64,000 nt of DNA from Kudoa neothunni (taxonomy: Eukaryota; Cnidaria): contig OZ199838.1 of the NCBI GenBank assembly GCA_964304625.1, positions 6,014,001 through 6,078,000 on the forward strand, given 5' to 3'. Shown here piece by piece: positions 25,784-38,520 of the stretch. The notes under the pieces were generated by a model. It did no database searches. It was given only the letters and a program-made list of their open reading frames with translations, and was not told the DNA's origin. Position 1 is the stretch's first letter. Each line of letters starts with the position of its first letter. A program made the position numbers and the translations under genes.

Positions 25784-28040
25784 ATGATAATAATTACTTT
25801 TTTTCTTTTTACGTTGTGTTGCAGAAGTACAATTTGAATTGTGGAATTTTGTCATATTTTTTAGTTCGTTCGCATAAATACTACGTAGAACGCGACCAAT
25901 TAAATTCAGAGGATCTAATCCATCTTAAACTTGAAGGAAATTCAGGAAGAAAATGCGAAATTAGACTATTAGACAAGAATAATCATTTCTACAACTATGT
26001 GCATAGTGGTGAAATGGAAAATGATGTTCACACCATTCCTTGCAATGGAAGATACATCATTTCAACTGGAACTGCCTCTCCTATATACTATGTACAAATA
26101 AAATCAAAATCTGAAATTGAGACACTCAAAGTGGTTCATAGTAAATCGCTTTTTTATGTTTGAATTTAATATTTCATTAGCATTGGATAAGACACCTGAA
26201 ACTGAATTCAAAGTAAATGCTGACTCGATTGAGTTCACAACAAAAAATATCTGTAGTCATCCTCAAACTTGCACACTAACCAGTGGAGATAAAATACTTG
26301 ATAAATTCATCCCCAAAAATGACACTGAATGCAACGCTGAAACTAAACTCACTGGGTTCTTCGATTCAGTAAAGGCTGACTCAGTCAAACTATCTTGTGG
26401 GAGCAACCAACCAAATATCCACATGTATAAACAAAACAACAAAATTGTGGAGTTTAATCCAATGGAAAAATATCCCTTCCGTATAAGCAAAAAAAATGCA
26501 GAGACCAACAAGATTACAATTACTTTCGACGAAGATATTAGGGATGAAATTTGCTTGTTTGAAATAAAAAAGAAGAGTGAAAACGGTGATTTTACAAAAA
26601 AATGCTCTGTGACTGGCGATGGGGATTGTTATCAACTATGCACTGAAGTTACCATGGATCTGACTTTTTCAGATGCAACGGACAAGGACTTTAAAGTAAA
26701 AGTATCGACTAGAAATCATTCTGGTGAAGAAAAAACTTTAAGACGTAAAATATAATTTGAAATACTTTAAATTTAAAAAAAAATAGTTGGAAAAGGTGAC
26801 CTTCCAGTCCAACCTAAAGAAACGTCTGCAGCTATCTCTGTTGGCACTCTAAAAGAAGCTACAGGTATTACAACTTGCACAATTGAAGTGAGGAAACAAG
26901 AATACCCAAAGATTACTATTGATGCTAAGTGTGACGCAGAATTAAAGAACCCATGCCCAGCGACTTGCCCAGAAACCGCAACTATTTATGGGTTGGAACA
27001 AAACACCAAATACATTGTGAAAGTAACCTATGCTGGTGGTAGTGAATCCTACATTGCAGAGAAACTCTTTACAACAGGTAATAAAAGAACTAAATTATTT
27101 ACCTCATCCGAATTTAGATAGCTATAACATGACACAAGCACCGGTGATAACATCGTACTACGAGCACGTAAAAATGACCATAGCGCCAAAAACTACTTTG
27201 TTTGACGGGGTTTATTGCAAAATTCTGCAAAAATTGAATGGCCAAAATGATTTAAGCCCATCTGAATGTGAGGAGTCAATTGACTGCTATGGTTTATGTG
27301 GAGAACCGATGACAATCAAAAATCTTTTATCTGATACCGAATATCAATTCAAATATTTTTTCGACAAATACGTTGGTGACTTGCCTAAAAACATAGTGAC
27401 TGTTAAAACCAGTAAAAATAACTCAAGTATACACGAATAAAACTGATTAAGGTGATAAACTCGAAAAACTCAACGTGACATACGCATGGAGAGGTTCCGA
27501 TTTAATCGTAACAACAAACTTGGAGTCATCAGAAGAAAAACATATCTGTGACTTTACATTTGTAGACACTATGGAAGGGGACATAAATTTCGTTTTTGGG
27601 ATATATGATAAAACCACCGATTGGGATGGCAAATGCAACAAGGAAGTCACTTTTTACAACGCTCTGTCCTATAAACAAGGATTAATGAAAGTACAAGCAA
27701 GATATGTCAGTGAGCCAGTCATAGTTGATTTTTCTGCCCCAATAACCCAAGAACAAAAGGATTTGGTTAATCCTGAAACTAATGAACACGGTAAACTTTT
27801 TTAATGAGGGTTAGATAATCCAATAATAATTCTGTAGGAACATCTGATGGGTAAACTCATATTATATTATTTGATTAGTTTATACTAACTATAATTTAGT
27901 GCTTCTACTGGCGGAACTAAAGTTATGTAATTTAATTGGTGTGATTCAAACATTCAATGTTGTTTAGGCTGGTTGTTGGTGGAGTTATTATAGCCCTGCT
28001 TGTGTGTGTCATTGGTTTTATGGTATTCAGGAAGAAATAG
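25784..28040 (+). CDS. B1: membrane-anchored fibronectin-III-like receptor
   Basis: Nine exons join in frame: 25784-25826, 25865-26140, 26181-26744, 26787-27077, 27118-27411, 27452-27790, 27838-27850, 27900-27926 and 27968-28040. They total 1920 nt, 639 aa. Signal peptide: MIIITFFLFTLCC. Exons 2-6 encode the same module series as gene A, with FN3 hallmarks GLEQNTKYIVKVTYAGG and NLLSDTEYQFKYFF. Three tiny 3' exons add a Gly/Ser/Thr linker and one transmembrane helix (MLVVGGVIIALLVCVIGFMV) followed by only FRKK, so the cytoplasmic tail is almost absent. Type I topology is inferred. With so short a tail, any signalling would need a partner. A surface receptor or adhesion role is plausible; the ligand is unknown. 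Confidence 0.84.
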
Positions 28041-28124
28041 ATGAGTTCAATTCTTCCATAGATCTTTCTTAAAATGGCGAACACATACAGGAACCGAATA
28101 CACACTTATTTGTAGTCGTCTGAT

Positions 28125-28145
28125 TATTATTATTATTATTATTGT
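28125..28145. repeat. ATT trinucleotide microsatellite
   Basis: Uninterrupted ATT repeats 3' of B1. The same repeat follows B2 (about 41653-41670) with one unit fewer, one of the few differences between the two 3' flanks. Confidence 0.7.
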
Positions 28146-28349
28146 TACTTTTAATTTTGTGAGATGGGATTATTTCAAACATGTTTCATGCTGATTATAG
28201 GATATTATTATTTCTTTAATCAGTAAAATTTTGTATTAATCAAACATGATTTATATCATTAAATATTTAAAATTATTAGACGTCTTTTCTCGGTCTTTAT
28301 ATATAATTTCTCTTAACTCGTTCGACTCGCTCCACCTTAATTTTTTACA

Positions 28350-28526
28350 TTAACCCTCCAATTATATTGGGGTCAATATGACCCTAGATTTTTATTTGAT
28401 GAATTTGATAAATTTTTATAATCACAATGGTAAAATATTAAAAAATTCCGAATGATTGAATTCCGAGTAAAACGATATTAACCCTGGCTGTACGAGGCGA
28501 GGTCACTCAGTGACCCCAAAAAGCGT
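28350..28526 (+). mobile_element. Two piggyBac-like termini in the same orientation
   Basis: The first end starts at TTAA 28350-28353 (TTAACCCTCC) and has the hairpin GGGGTCAatatGACCC. The second starts at TTAA 28478-28481 (TTAACCCTGG) and has GAGGTCACTcAGTGACCCC. Both point the same way, so they are not the two ends of one short element. Nested insertion or two decayed left ends is likely. Confidence 0.5.
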
Positions 28527-31260
28527 CTTATCTTCATATCTCCTAAAAAATAATTTTCTCCTCATTTGACCCCGTGAATGCTTCTTTGACGATATGTTTC
28601 TCATTTTAAAATAATTTTATATTAAAGTTTTTAAATCGTTTATATACCTATATTTCACTACAGATATCAAATTCTAACAGCAATAATCAATGTAATCTAG
28701 ACGTAAATTTCTGGATTTTCGTTTTTTTTAATTTGTGGTATTATTCGTTCTCACTTTATTTTGAGAAGTAATTAACATTCTCTTATCAATAACTAGCGCA
28801 AAAGCTCCGCTTCGCATGGGCTTCCTTTCCCGGCTAAGTAGACTAAAGCCTTGAGTAGGCCAAGATCATTTGAAGTTCAAAGATTACCCAATTAACGGAT
28901 GATTTATTTAACTAATTGGACGCATGAACCTTATTTAATATTTTTAAAAACGAATAAACACTACTGAGCGTTCAAAATTTCCTCTTTAGAGCTCCTAAAA
29001 AATTGATTTTCTTCTTGCTGTTTGTGGTAATTTCTAAATCATACCATATGAATTGGACTAATCTTGTTACACATTAACAAATGAGTTTCATATTAATGAT
29101 TGATTACATAACCTAATATTACCTTCTTTATTTGAACCAATTCAATTACTAAATTACTTTTCAATAATTTTAAAGTAAAATAAAAACAACGGTATATTTA
29201 AAATTAACTTTTAAATCTTTAATGAAATGATCTATATGCTTGCATAAATCTTCAAATCAAACCAATCATACCACGTGAAAATGTTTTTAGTCATTTTGCA
29301 GGATGCAAATCCTTTATAATTTTTTAAGTATTTTTCTGTGTTAAATAAAATTCTATCTTTCCATATATGTTCTCGAATGGAGTGATATATCGCTCTATAA
29401 AGAATGAAAAATGCCTACACACACGGATTACCGGTTTGCTTTATATAGTAGACTAGCGGGAATTGCCCGGCGTTGCTTGGGAGTAATAAGCACTGAAAAA
29501 TTTCTTAATAACATTCAAAAAAGGTATTAATGTTCAAATTGACCTATAGATTTAATCAAATTAAAAATTGTTGTTAAACTCATATTTTAACGACTGTGAA
29601 TATGAAATTTTAATTATTATTTTTTCTGTGAAGGGATGTACCAATCCCGGCGTTCATTCAAAAATTTTTGGGCTCGACACCAAAACTAAATAATTTAACG
29701 TCAATGTCGTATTTAATTTGCATTCCCGAATTATTTAAATTCCCTTAAGTGCTATGTAAAACGTTATTTTGTGATCCTGGGGTTTTTAAATGTTGAATTC
29801 TGGCCTAACAGAAATTTTTTGCACCACAGTTTACGGGAGACAAATAAATAGAAAAAGATATAGAGCTAAAATAAAACAAAAGAAAATTAATTGTTATTGC
29901 TCATAGCAATATCCTTTGGCCCCGAATAAACTTTCATGCGCTTTTCCCCATAAGCAGCCACAAATCGCGTCAACTTCAACATAAAAAATTTAAATATTTG
30001 GTTTAAATAAAAATACAACCATCTGAATTGAATTCAATCACAGAAAGTTAAACTTAGAGGGTGACTTCAATAAAATCTACGGACATGATGCTTGTATTAT
30101 AAAGTTTCAATCTAGCTGATTATAGAATTTCTTACTAAATCGCTATTAATGATGAAAACATACTTTTCCCATATTTTAAACCAATAATAGAACTTTTAAA
30201 ATATACTTATCAAGTCATATACGTTAAAACTCCACAAATAAGAAGTGTATATGCAAAAACCCCAAAATATACACGCCAAAATTATATAAAAAGTCCGATA
30301 GCGACAGTTAATCAACATTTGATTGAGCATATAAAGGGGAAAATTAACTTCAACCAACCATCCGCAGGTCATAATTGGGGTTAATCCTATTGTTGAACCC
30401 AAGTAATCCGATAAACAAACTTTGAATTGGCAGAATCACCATTTTCTGAACATTTGGTAATGTGAAAACGATTTAAATATTTTGGAAACATTGTGATTTT
30501 TTAAAAATTACATATATGTCTCTCTATAAGGAAAAAATTTTGACGAGCATGTGTACTTGCTGACACACAAACGGACACTTCAGCTTTATATTTATAGTAG
30601 ATAATACAAAACTCAAAAAATGTAATTTATTGGATTAGTGGAAAACTTTGTCTATGAAGACAATTTTTTAAGAATGGAAATCAGTATATAATAAACAGTA
30701 AGACTTTTGGAACACATGATGAATCTTTAGGAATTAAGTTACGGTTTGGTCAAAAAAAGGTAAACTCAACATATGGTATTCTATACTAAAGATTAAGTTG
30801 AACCGACTTATTTCGATTTGTGACAATGTAAAAATTTACAAGTTATTTTTAGGAGTCGAGTTTCTAAGTTTTCGTTTTATTAATTTTCTTAAAATAAATT
30901 ATGAAAAATTTGGGGAATTATAATGTGCGTAAGAGGGTGTTTTTTAGTTAACAGCTTTGTCTGTAATTAAAAGGATTAAGATCACGTAAATTATAACTCT
31001 GTACCAGTATGATCAACTTTCAAAAGAGTACTATAAATTGAATTTTTTGCATAGATTAATATACATCATATTTTATAAAACCCATAAAATTTATATAAAT
31101 CAAATTGTAATAGCATATTTGCATTTTTTAAGGTAGAAGGTTAAGGAAGTACTTAAAAGAACCCCTATATTATAGATCAAATGGACTACGTTTAAGATTT
31201 GTTGCTTTAAGCCTAAGAATTAAACTATACTTATGCATTGGTTTATTGTTTTAAATAAAA
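28527..31260. other. Repeat-derived stretch without genes
   Basis: No host gene is seen. It contains the dispersed repeat at about 29437-30605 and other A+T-rich DNA. A minus-strand open frame of 68 codons (30196-30402) lies inside the repeat and shows no domain. Confidence 0.4.
29437..30605. repeat. Dispersed repeat with GGGAATTGCCCGGCGTTGC head
   Basis: The head reads TAGCGGGAATTGCCCGGCGT, a phrase resembling heads of dispersed repeats in several invertebrate genomes. The tail carries ACACAAACGGACACTTCAGC, then GCTTTATATTTATAGTAGA. The flank before the head has GCTTTATATAGTAGA, so head and tail may be bordered by an imperfect 15-18 nt target duplication. No transposase or reverse transcriptase frame is visible. 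Class undetermined. Confidence 0.4.
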
Positions 31261-32734
31261 ATGAAAGAAAATGTAAAGTCGATTGTTAGAAATTATTTTT
31301 CATAAGTTGATGAAATCAATTCAAAGTGGTGTTGTAAATGTGGGAAGGAAAGAATTCAAAAAAACGCAGGATGGAAAAATCTTTTTAATCATGTTAAAAG
31401 CCAGCACAAAGATTATCTCAAGTCAATTGAAACGCCAACAATATTGAATAATTTTGGGATGGTGCCAGAAGTTACAAAAAAGGGTAGCACCATTTACAGA
31501 TGTTTAAATTGTGTTTGTTGTACATGTAAACTATTTCATTTTGTAGAAAATGAATTCACTCGTTTGTATGGCAACCTAGAGACAATTTCAGTCAAAACGT
31601 TTAAAAAATATTTCGAATTAGTTACAAAGGAGGTCGGCATAAAAATAAAAGATCCGTTCCCCCCCCCTCCATTTTAGATGGGTGGACGAAAAATTACACC
31701 CATTATATCGGCATTTTTGCTACTTTTAAATCACCAAATTCGAACGGCTATGAAGTATTTCTTTTAACGTTTTTTCCATTGTTGACAGAGACAACATTTG
31801 CAGAAAATGATCATTATGATCTTCTAAAATTTGTTTTGAGTATATATGGGAAATCTTTTTCCAATATAATATCAATAAGTGAAGACATTGCTGAAGTTAA
31901 TAAAGCTTTAGCGAATCTATGTCAAGTCACGTTAATTGGATATGCTTCGTATCGTTTAAATTTGGCCGTCTTGAAATTCTTGAAACCCCACGAAAACTTA
32001 ATTCAAAGAGTGCATAATTTAATGGGAAATTTAAAGAATCTAAAAAATTCGGGATTGTTGCGAACCTTTACAAACCTAAGGCCGAAACAAAAAAATGAGA
32101 CCAGATGGTCAAGTACTTCTGAAATGTTTGAAATGTACGAAAAGTTAAAAGTTTTTTTTCTGACTCTGCTGAAAAAAGTTCGAATGATCATTCGCTATCA
32201 CCGAGAGAAAATATGAATATATCTTAATTATTAATTCATCTGAAAAAGTTTAACTCGATTTCATTGATCCTTCAAAAAGAAAGTGTTACGTTGGCTGAAA
32301 CGCGATATTTGTTTGATGAACTTATCCTCATATACTCCTGCTTGGATGAATCACTTGGTGCCAACGCCAAAATCATTCACCCTCCAACTTTTGAAAAAGC
32401 GATATATAAAATTCAGGAGGAAAGGTTGGATGAGATGACTTATGAGGAACAAAATGAAGTTTGGGATTTGAAAATAAATACATCCAATCCCACGGAAGAA
32501 ATTGAATCTTTAACTATATGTGATGATTTTTCCCTTAACGTATTAAGAAAAAGGAAGATGGAGAAAAAATTTATTCCTACCTGCTATATGGATACTAGAT
32601 TCATCCTTCTAACCTCTAATATTGATGAGCGCTTTTTCAGCAATGCTGGCTACGTCTCTAACGACTCTAGTCAAAGTTCATTGTATTCAAATTTAGAAAT
32701 GAAAATTTTTTTAAAGGCAAACCGTAAACTGTGA
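31261..32734 (+). mobile_element. hAT-superfamily DNA transposon relic (BED finger transposase)
   Basis: The translated fragments give a decayed hAT transposase. A BED zinc finger (WCCKCGKERI then NHVKSQHKD) is near 31330-31410, followed by a LDGWTKNYTHYIGIFATF region with the catalytic-core DGWT. NETRWSSTSEMFEMYEKL and a C-terminal dimerisation segment (ILLTSNIDERFFSNAGYV) complete it. An in-frame stop lies just upstream of the finger and several frame changes separate the pieces, so it is inactive. I could not identify terminal repeats. It lies between the two receptor units. Confidence 0.85.
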
Positions 32735-34083
32735 AACGAAAAACTTGTTTCCAAAATTGTTTCTTCGAACTCAAGTATATAATTTTAATTTTATTTTCGA
32801 TTTGCCACTGCGAACTTTTTAGATTCCTCGCTAAGCCCAGACATTATGCTTAGAAATAAAAACTAAAACAAAACAACCACAGGACTAATAATAAAGTTTT
32901 TATGCGATCCCACCGAGAATAAATTGGAGTAGATTATGCCACACACGCCATAATAAAATTAACAGTATTATACCGTGCTTATGAATATGCTATAGTTAAT
33001 TCGGATAATTTTAGAAGAACGATCAAATTACTTTTCTTCTAACAGCTATAACACAAACTCTACTTTAAAAAATTTTTTTTGGTTATTTTTATATTTGTCC
33101 TCTTTTATTTTTTTCGCTATAAGTAACAATAGATTAATATATCTTTTATTAATGCGAGTCTATCTCAGATATTCTTTTATCGCATTTAGGAAGATAGCTA
33201 AATCGCAGTTTACTATTAATAATTCATATTTTGTTATAATATATTGATAAAAGAAATATTTTGATATTGAAATTAAAAACGCATAAGTAATTAACTTATT
33301 CTTTTGTGATAATTTTTTAGAATAATTTTCACAACTATTTATACCTTATTTGGATTTTTCATTACTGTTTAATGGCGCTTAAAAATTTATTATTAATTGG
33401 AAAATAAGCAAAATCATTTTCAAGCGTGGAATGCAAGATGATTAGTCGTAATATAAATAATTTTTTATATAATGAAATAATTATTAAATGAAAATTCATT
33501 AAATTATTTTGTTATTAGACCATTAAAAAATTTTTTAGATAAATTTCAATTAATTGAAATAATTGATTGTGACAAATCGAAAAAAATCAATTATTTCCAG
33601 GCCCTGCTTAAAATGTGAAATTTTGATGACTCAACTAATTTATTATTGCATATTATATTTATTTGTATATAAACCAAGGTTATACAATTTACGATATTTT
33701 ATTCGGAGGTATTATCCTATAATGAATAGCTTCGCACATTCAGATGTAACAATTTATTATTCATTTATAATTACGGCTGACACATTTTCACTGCTTTAGG
33801 TACAGTTTAATTTTAAATTTCAGTTATCTTTATTTGAGAATGTTTTTTTAAAAAATGTACCCTTATATACTGTATGATTCGGTATTCATGTTTATTTGCT
33901 AAATCTTTTTATATCTTTAACTATTTATTTTAATCTTTAAAGAGTTTTTACTTTGTATATATTTAAGATAAATAATAAATTATCTAAACTTTGAATTATT
34001 TGTTTTTCTATTCACTTCGATATTAATATCTACTTTCGCTAATCCTTATTGAATTCATTACTTACAGCGTTCGATCCAAAACC
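32735..34083. other. Flank between the hAT relic and gene A2
   Basis: No gene. From about 33660 it is the counterpart of the A1 5' flank, and from about 33895 it is almost identical to it. Confidence 0.5.
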
Positions 34084-36093
34084 ATGATTGTCGCATTTAT
34101 ATTTCTCACGTTATTCTATAGGGGTAATATTTTGTGACACGGAGATGTCTAATTAGTCATATAGTTCAACTCCACAGATATCACATCATAAGAAATAACG
34201 ATTTGCAAAACAATGTCATCCACTTGACTCTAGAAGGAAATCCCAACCATCAATGTCACATCAAATTATTCACGAAATCTGAAGATCATTATTATTATAA
34301 AGATGTGAGTTGTCATAATAAAAGGATCTGTGAGGTTCCTTGCAACGGAGAGTACACTATTTCTACCGATACTATTGCTCCTCACCACTATTTGCAAATA
34401 GCTTCTAAAGCCAAGACAGACTACCTCAAAGTTGCTCACAGTAGATTTGCGATGAGTTAAGTACTTGGTTTAATTTTCTGTAGGCACCTCATCCATACCT
34501 TTCTCCAAATATTTCTTTGATAGTACGACTGTGTCGTTTGTCAATAAACACTTATGTAGGGATTCGTCCAAACCTGTTTGTTATATAAGATCCGGCCAGT
34601 TTGTTGTTTCGAGTTACTCCCACGATTCGCATCCTGAATGTGGCGGTGAGTACATTCTAAGCTCATACTATAATATTTACAACAAACCCCTTGAACTCTT
34701 TTGTGGCCCACACTATCCCAAAATTTTCTTCGATAAGAATCTGCTACTAAACAACAAACAAAACCTACTAAACCGATACCCTGTGCGAATTTCTACAAAT
34801 ACAACTAATACAAAAATAGACATCAAATTTGATGAACCTATTCTAGATACTATTTGCAGATTCGAAATTGCCAAAAAAGATGATTCACTCAGTTCTAAAT
34901 GTGAAGTGAATACCGATGCAGATAACTGTTATCAATCATGTCAAAATGTTACTATGGAACTGACTCATACATCTACAAGTGATAAAATAGTGAAAGTTAA
35001 AATATCTGCCAGAGATACGACAACTCAGCCTTTAATGATGGCAAGTAATTTTAAGATTCTAATAACTTTTTCTGAATTTTTATTAGCCGATAAAAACGAT
35101 ATTGAAATAGCATCAATTACTAAATCTTCAGCCACTCTCAAGGTTTCTACATTCTATACCGCCAATGCCCAATGCAAGGTACAATTGTTTTTTCAAGAAA
35201 ATTATGTGGAAGTAGAAGCAAAACGTGTAGGATTAGAGGGTCGAACTAGCTTTAGTTCATGCCAGACTGATATAAAATTAGTTTCACTTATTGCAGATAC
35301 AAAATATGTTGTAAGTGTGCAGTACAAAGCCCAATCTACTGACACTGACATAATACACATAAATAAAATGTTTCAAACTCGTATGACAAAGAATTCTGAT
35401 TAGAATGTTATAATATTTTTAATAGCTAAATTGGATGCTTTTACTCCGGATTATACGATTTATCCTCATAATGTTGTCATCAATCCGCAACCCATATGGA
35501 TAGAAGATTATCAAGCAGAATGCATGATTATGCAAAAACTAGGAACTACAGGAGAATTCATTGGATCGACATGTGAGGAATCCTTAAACTGTTTGGGTTT
35601 GTGCAGCTCAGTATTTACCGTGACAAGTTTGAAACCAGGAACAGATTACACATTTAAAGTTGTTCCTTTAAGTTTATATGCGGTCTCAGATACTTTAACC
35701 AAAATTGTCCAAACAAGTATAACCTAAATATTAATAACATTTATATTATTTTTAGTGTCCGAGTTTATAAAAGTAAACGTTCAGTACAAATGGACAGACA
35801 ATAATTTAGAAATATCAACTGAAGTAAAGGTTAAAACGGATGGAATATGTGACCTTATGTTTGTGGATAAATCCGTAGAAAATGAGGTTAAAATACTCGC
35901 AGTTTATGACGAAAAAAATGATTGGAATGAATCATGCAACACTATAATAACATTCTTTGATGTTCCTGAATACAAATCGGCTACTGTGATCGTAAAACCA
36001 AGATATAGAGGAGAACCAACAGAGTTAAACCTCTTCGAGTCACCTACCACTACTGATACCCCAGATCAAACAACAAAATCAACGGAAGCATAA
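34084..36093 (+). CDS. A2: secreted fibronectin-III-like multidomain protein
   Basis: Same six-exon layout as A1: 34084-34123, 34165-34440, 34484-35044, 35087-35380, 35426-35716 and 35756-36093. They total 1800 nt, 599 aa. The signal peptide and exons 5-6 are identical to A1 except one Ser to Pro change in exon 6; exon 2 has two changes. Exons 3 and 4 carry most differences (KVSTFYTANAQC versus KVSALHDSTAQC). Exon 4 is two codons shorter (STDTD versus SSDSDSD). Intron 3 is 42 nt, a multiple of three, and lacks a stop, so its retention would only insert 14 residues. In A1 the matching intron is 41 nt and contains a stop. No membrane anchor is seen. Function unknown; probably interchangeable with or divergent from A1. 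Confidence 0.82.
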
Positions 36094-37084
36094 TATATTG
36101 ACGATATATTATGCGAAAATGATATTTTTTTAGAAATAAGATGCAAATTAATATTATTCTGAATTTTCAACAAATTTTTTCGAATTATAGTTAAAATTAT
36201 TTCGTCCAATATTATGTTATGACTTTTGAGAATTTAGGTTTTTTCCTTGCAAAACTATATAAAAATTATAATATTATGTTATTAGTATGCGAAGTTTATG
36301 TATGGAAATTTTTTATTTTCAACATTACAAACAACTTTAATGACCAGTCTATCAGTTTAATGAGATATATTTTTTGTCACATTAAAGAAATTAAAAAATT
36401 TACTACATTAATTTATATGAAAGACGTAAATATTTTATAATAATAATAATTCCCATAAACTTATAACTATTAAACACATATTTAAAAAATGGGACTCAGT
36501 ATTAAATAAAATATACACTGTAAGAATGCATTACTTTTTTCATATTTTATTGGTAAATTAATCACATTTTTATTCTCACTATCGAAATAAATTTTAATAT
36601 TTTTTTTAAATATGTCGTTTATTGAGATTTAATTTAGCTTATTGATTTAGTGGTAATCATATCATACATAATGATTAGTTTCTACATTAATTATTTTGTG
36701 AGCCTTAAAAGAGATATTTATATGAAAAGTTATTTTTAAAACTATAAGGATAAATGTTTAAGCTTATAAGGATTTAAATTTAAAGATTTTTAAAAATAAA
36801 CATGAGGAACAAATAAATTGTGATATATTAAATTTCTATGATTTTGGAAGACTTTATTTGTCATCCCTAAGATCGATTAACAAGGATTTTGTAGTTATGC
36901 TGCAAGTGTATTATTATTATTGTTAGCATCGACGTGAAAATAACAGATAAACTTTTAGATTACAATAAAATGTACAATTTTTTAAACTAAATAATGAGAT
37001 AGAATTTTGAAAATTGTTGTGTAAATTAACTCGTGAGAAGCAGATAACTTTTTTCTTTTTGATAGTACTTCGTTTTCATTTGAA
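36094..37084. other. Spacer downstream of A2
   Basis: A+T-rich and non-coding. The first part is nearly identical to the A1 3' flank, then increasingly diverged. Short open frames here are chance. Confidence 0.45.
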
Positions 37085-38520
37085 TTGTATTCTTAACGGC
37101 ATGACGAATTTTTATATGTACATGATAAAAAAAGTCAAAAAACCAACTATCGAGATGTAAGGTAAGAACATGTAAGTGGCGAATAAAAACAAATAATTCA
37201 AGTGATATGATTTTCATACAAGAGTCAGGATTACATAATCACGTTACGTCAGAAACGGGTATTGAAAATATTAAGCTTAATTTTAAAATTAAGGAAATTA
37301 CACAGTCGACACAATATTCTACCCGAAAAGTTTTTACCTTGGTTACAGTAAATGAAAATCTAAATAATTAACAAACAAAAAAAATATTTATAAAAAATAC
37401 AAAATGAAAGAAAAAGGGGGAATATTACAATATCGAATATTTTAAATCTTTGTGAAAACCATGTAAGTACGTTAAGAGGTGAAAAATTCTGCTTTTATGA
37501 CTCTAACCCGAGTGATAGTCAGCGAATTGTAATTTTTACAACAAAGGAGAACATTGAACATTTCAATGATTCAATGGTGATGGTAACAGATGGAACTTTT
37601 GATGTCGTTCCTAAAGAGTTTTTACAGCTCTACGCCCTTAATGGAAGTATCATAGATAATTTTTCCCTCTGGTTTTTGTTTTAATGAAAATAAAAAATCT
37701 AGAATCTTTCAATACATTAATGAACATATTAAGTAATCAAATTAATATAAAAATTCCACATAGTATAATTATGGATTTTGAATATGCATCTTTTTGTGCT
37801 TTTAAAAATGCATCAAAATTTTCAACCATCTATTTTTGTACTTTTCATTTAGAACAGTGTGTTTGGAAGAAAGCGCAAAAATTTATGACAACAATTTACA
37901 AAAATAATGTGGAATTTAGACTTTTAATTAAATCTCTTACTTCGTTGGCATTCGTTCCTGAGGAGAATATTTTAAAAGAATATGAAAAATTGAAGATAGA
38001 ACCTAGGAAAGTAACTGAAATATCATTAAGGCTATTTATAGATTATTTCAGAAAAAAATTTCCTATATGGAGGTAAGTATCCTATACCGGCTTGGAACTC
38101 GTACAAAAGAGTAATGGAAAATTTACCCTCAGCCTCGAACAATGCGGGAAACTTTCATAAATGTTTTAAAGCATTATTCGAACAGTCGCATTTAGGACTG
38201 AATAATTTGGTGTAAAAGCTGCAAGAATATCAGCGACAACGAGAAAGAAATAGAAGGTCTAATGTCTAATCCATTGAATAATTCCACCACGAATAAAACC
38301 CATGACAAAATGAAAAAAATAAAAGTGGTGTGCGAAAATTATAAGCGCTACTACGGATTATTTTATGTTAAGACATTAGCCAACCTGTATAATTGGTGTA
38401 TCAATCAGAATATTTATTTTACGTAATTATGTTAGTTTGCCACAAAAAATTGTTTTTTCTGTTATTCCAACCTATCATGGTCAACAAGGAACGTTCGGCA
38501 AAATTTCTCCTCACGGTTCA
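37085..38520 (+). mobile_element. MULE (Mutator-like) DNA transposon relic
   Basis: Present between A2 and B2 but absent from the matching spacer of unit 1, where sequence passes directly from CGTTTTCATT to ATAACATATAATTCC. Translated pieces carry MULE transposase hallmarks: VMVTDGTFDVVP (first Asp), IIMDFEYASFCAF (second Asp), YFCTFHLEQCVWKKAQ, then PAWNSYKRVMENLP and SNNAGNFH. Stops and frame changes break the frame at several points (37681, 38074 and 38212). No convincing long terminal inverted repeats remain. The insertion postdates the duplication, or unit 1 never had it. Confidence 0.8.

Larger units (their letters stand above)
21650..28290 (+). repeat. Segmental duplication, unit 1 (genes A1 and B1)
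   Basis: This unit matches unit 2 (about 33660-41820) in order and orientation. Offset is about 12.0 kb for gene A and 13.53 kb for gene B. The extra length in unit 2 is largely a MULE-type insertion between A2 and B2. Identity is not uniform: near-identical blocks covering introns and exons alternate with blocks that differ clearly. Downstream of B, similarity fades at about 28290. Confidence 0.85.
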
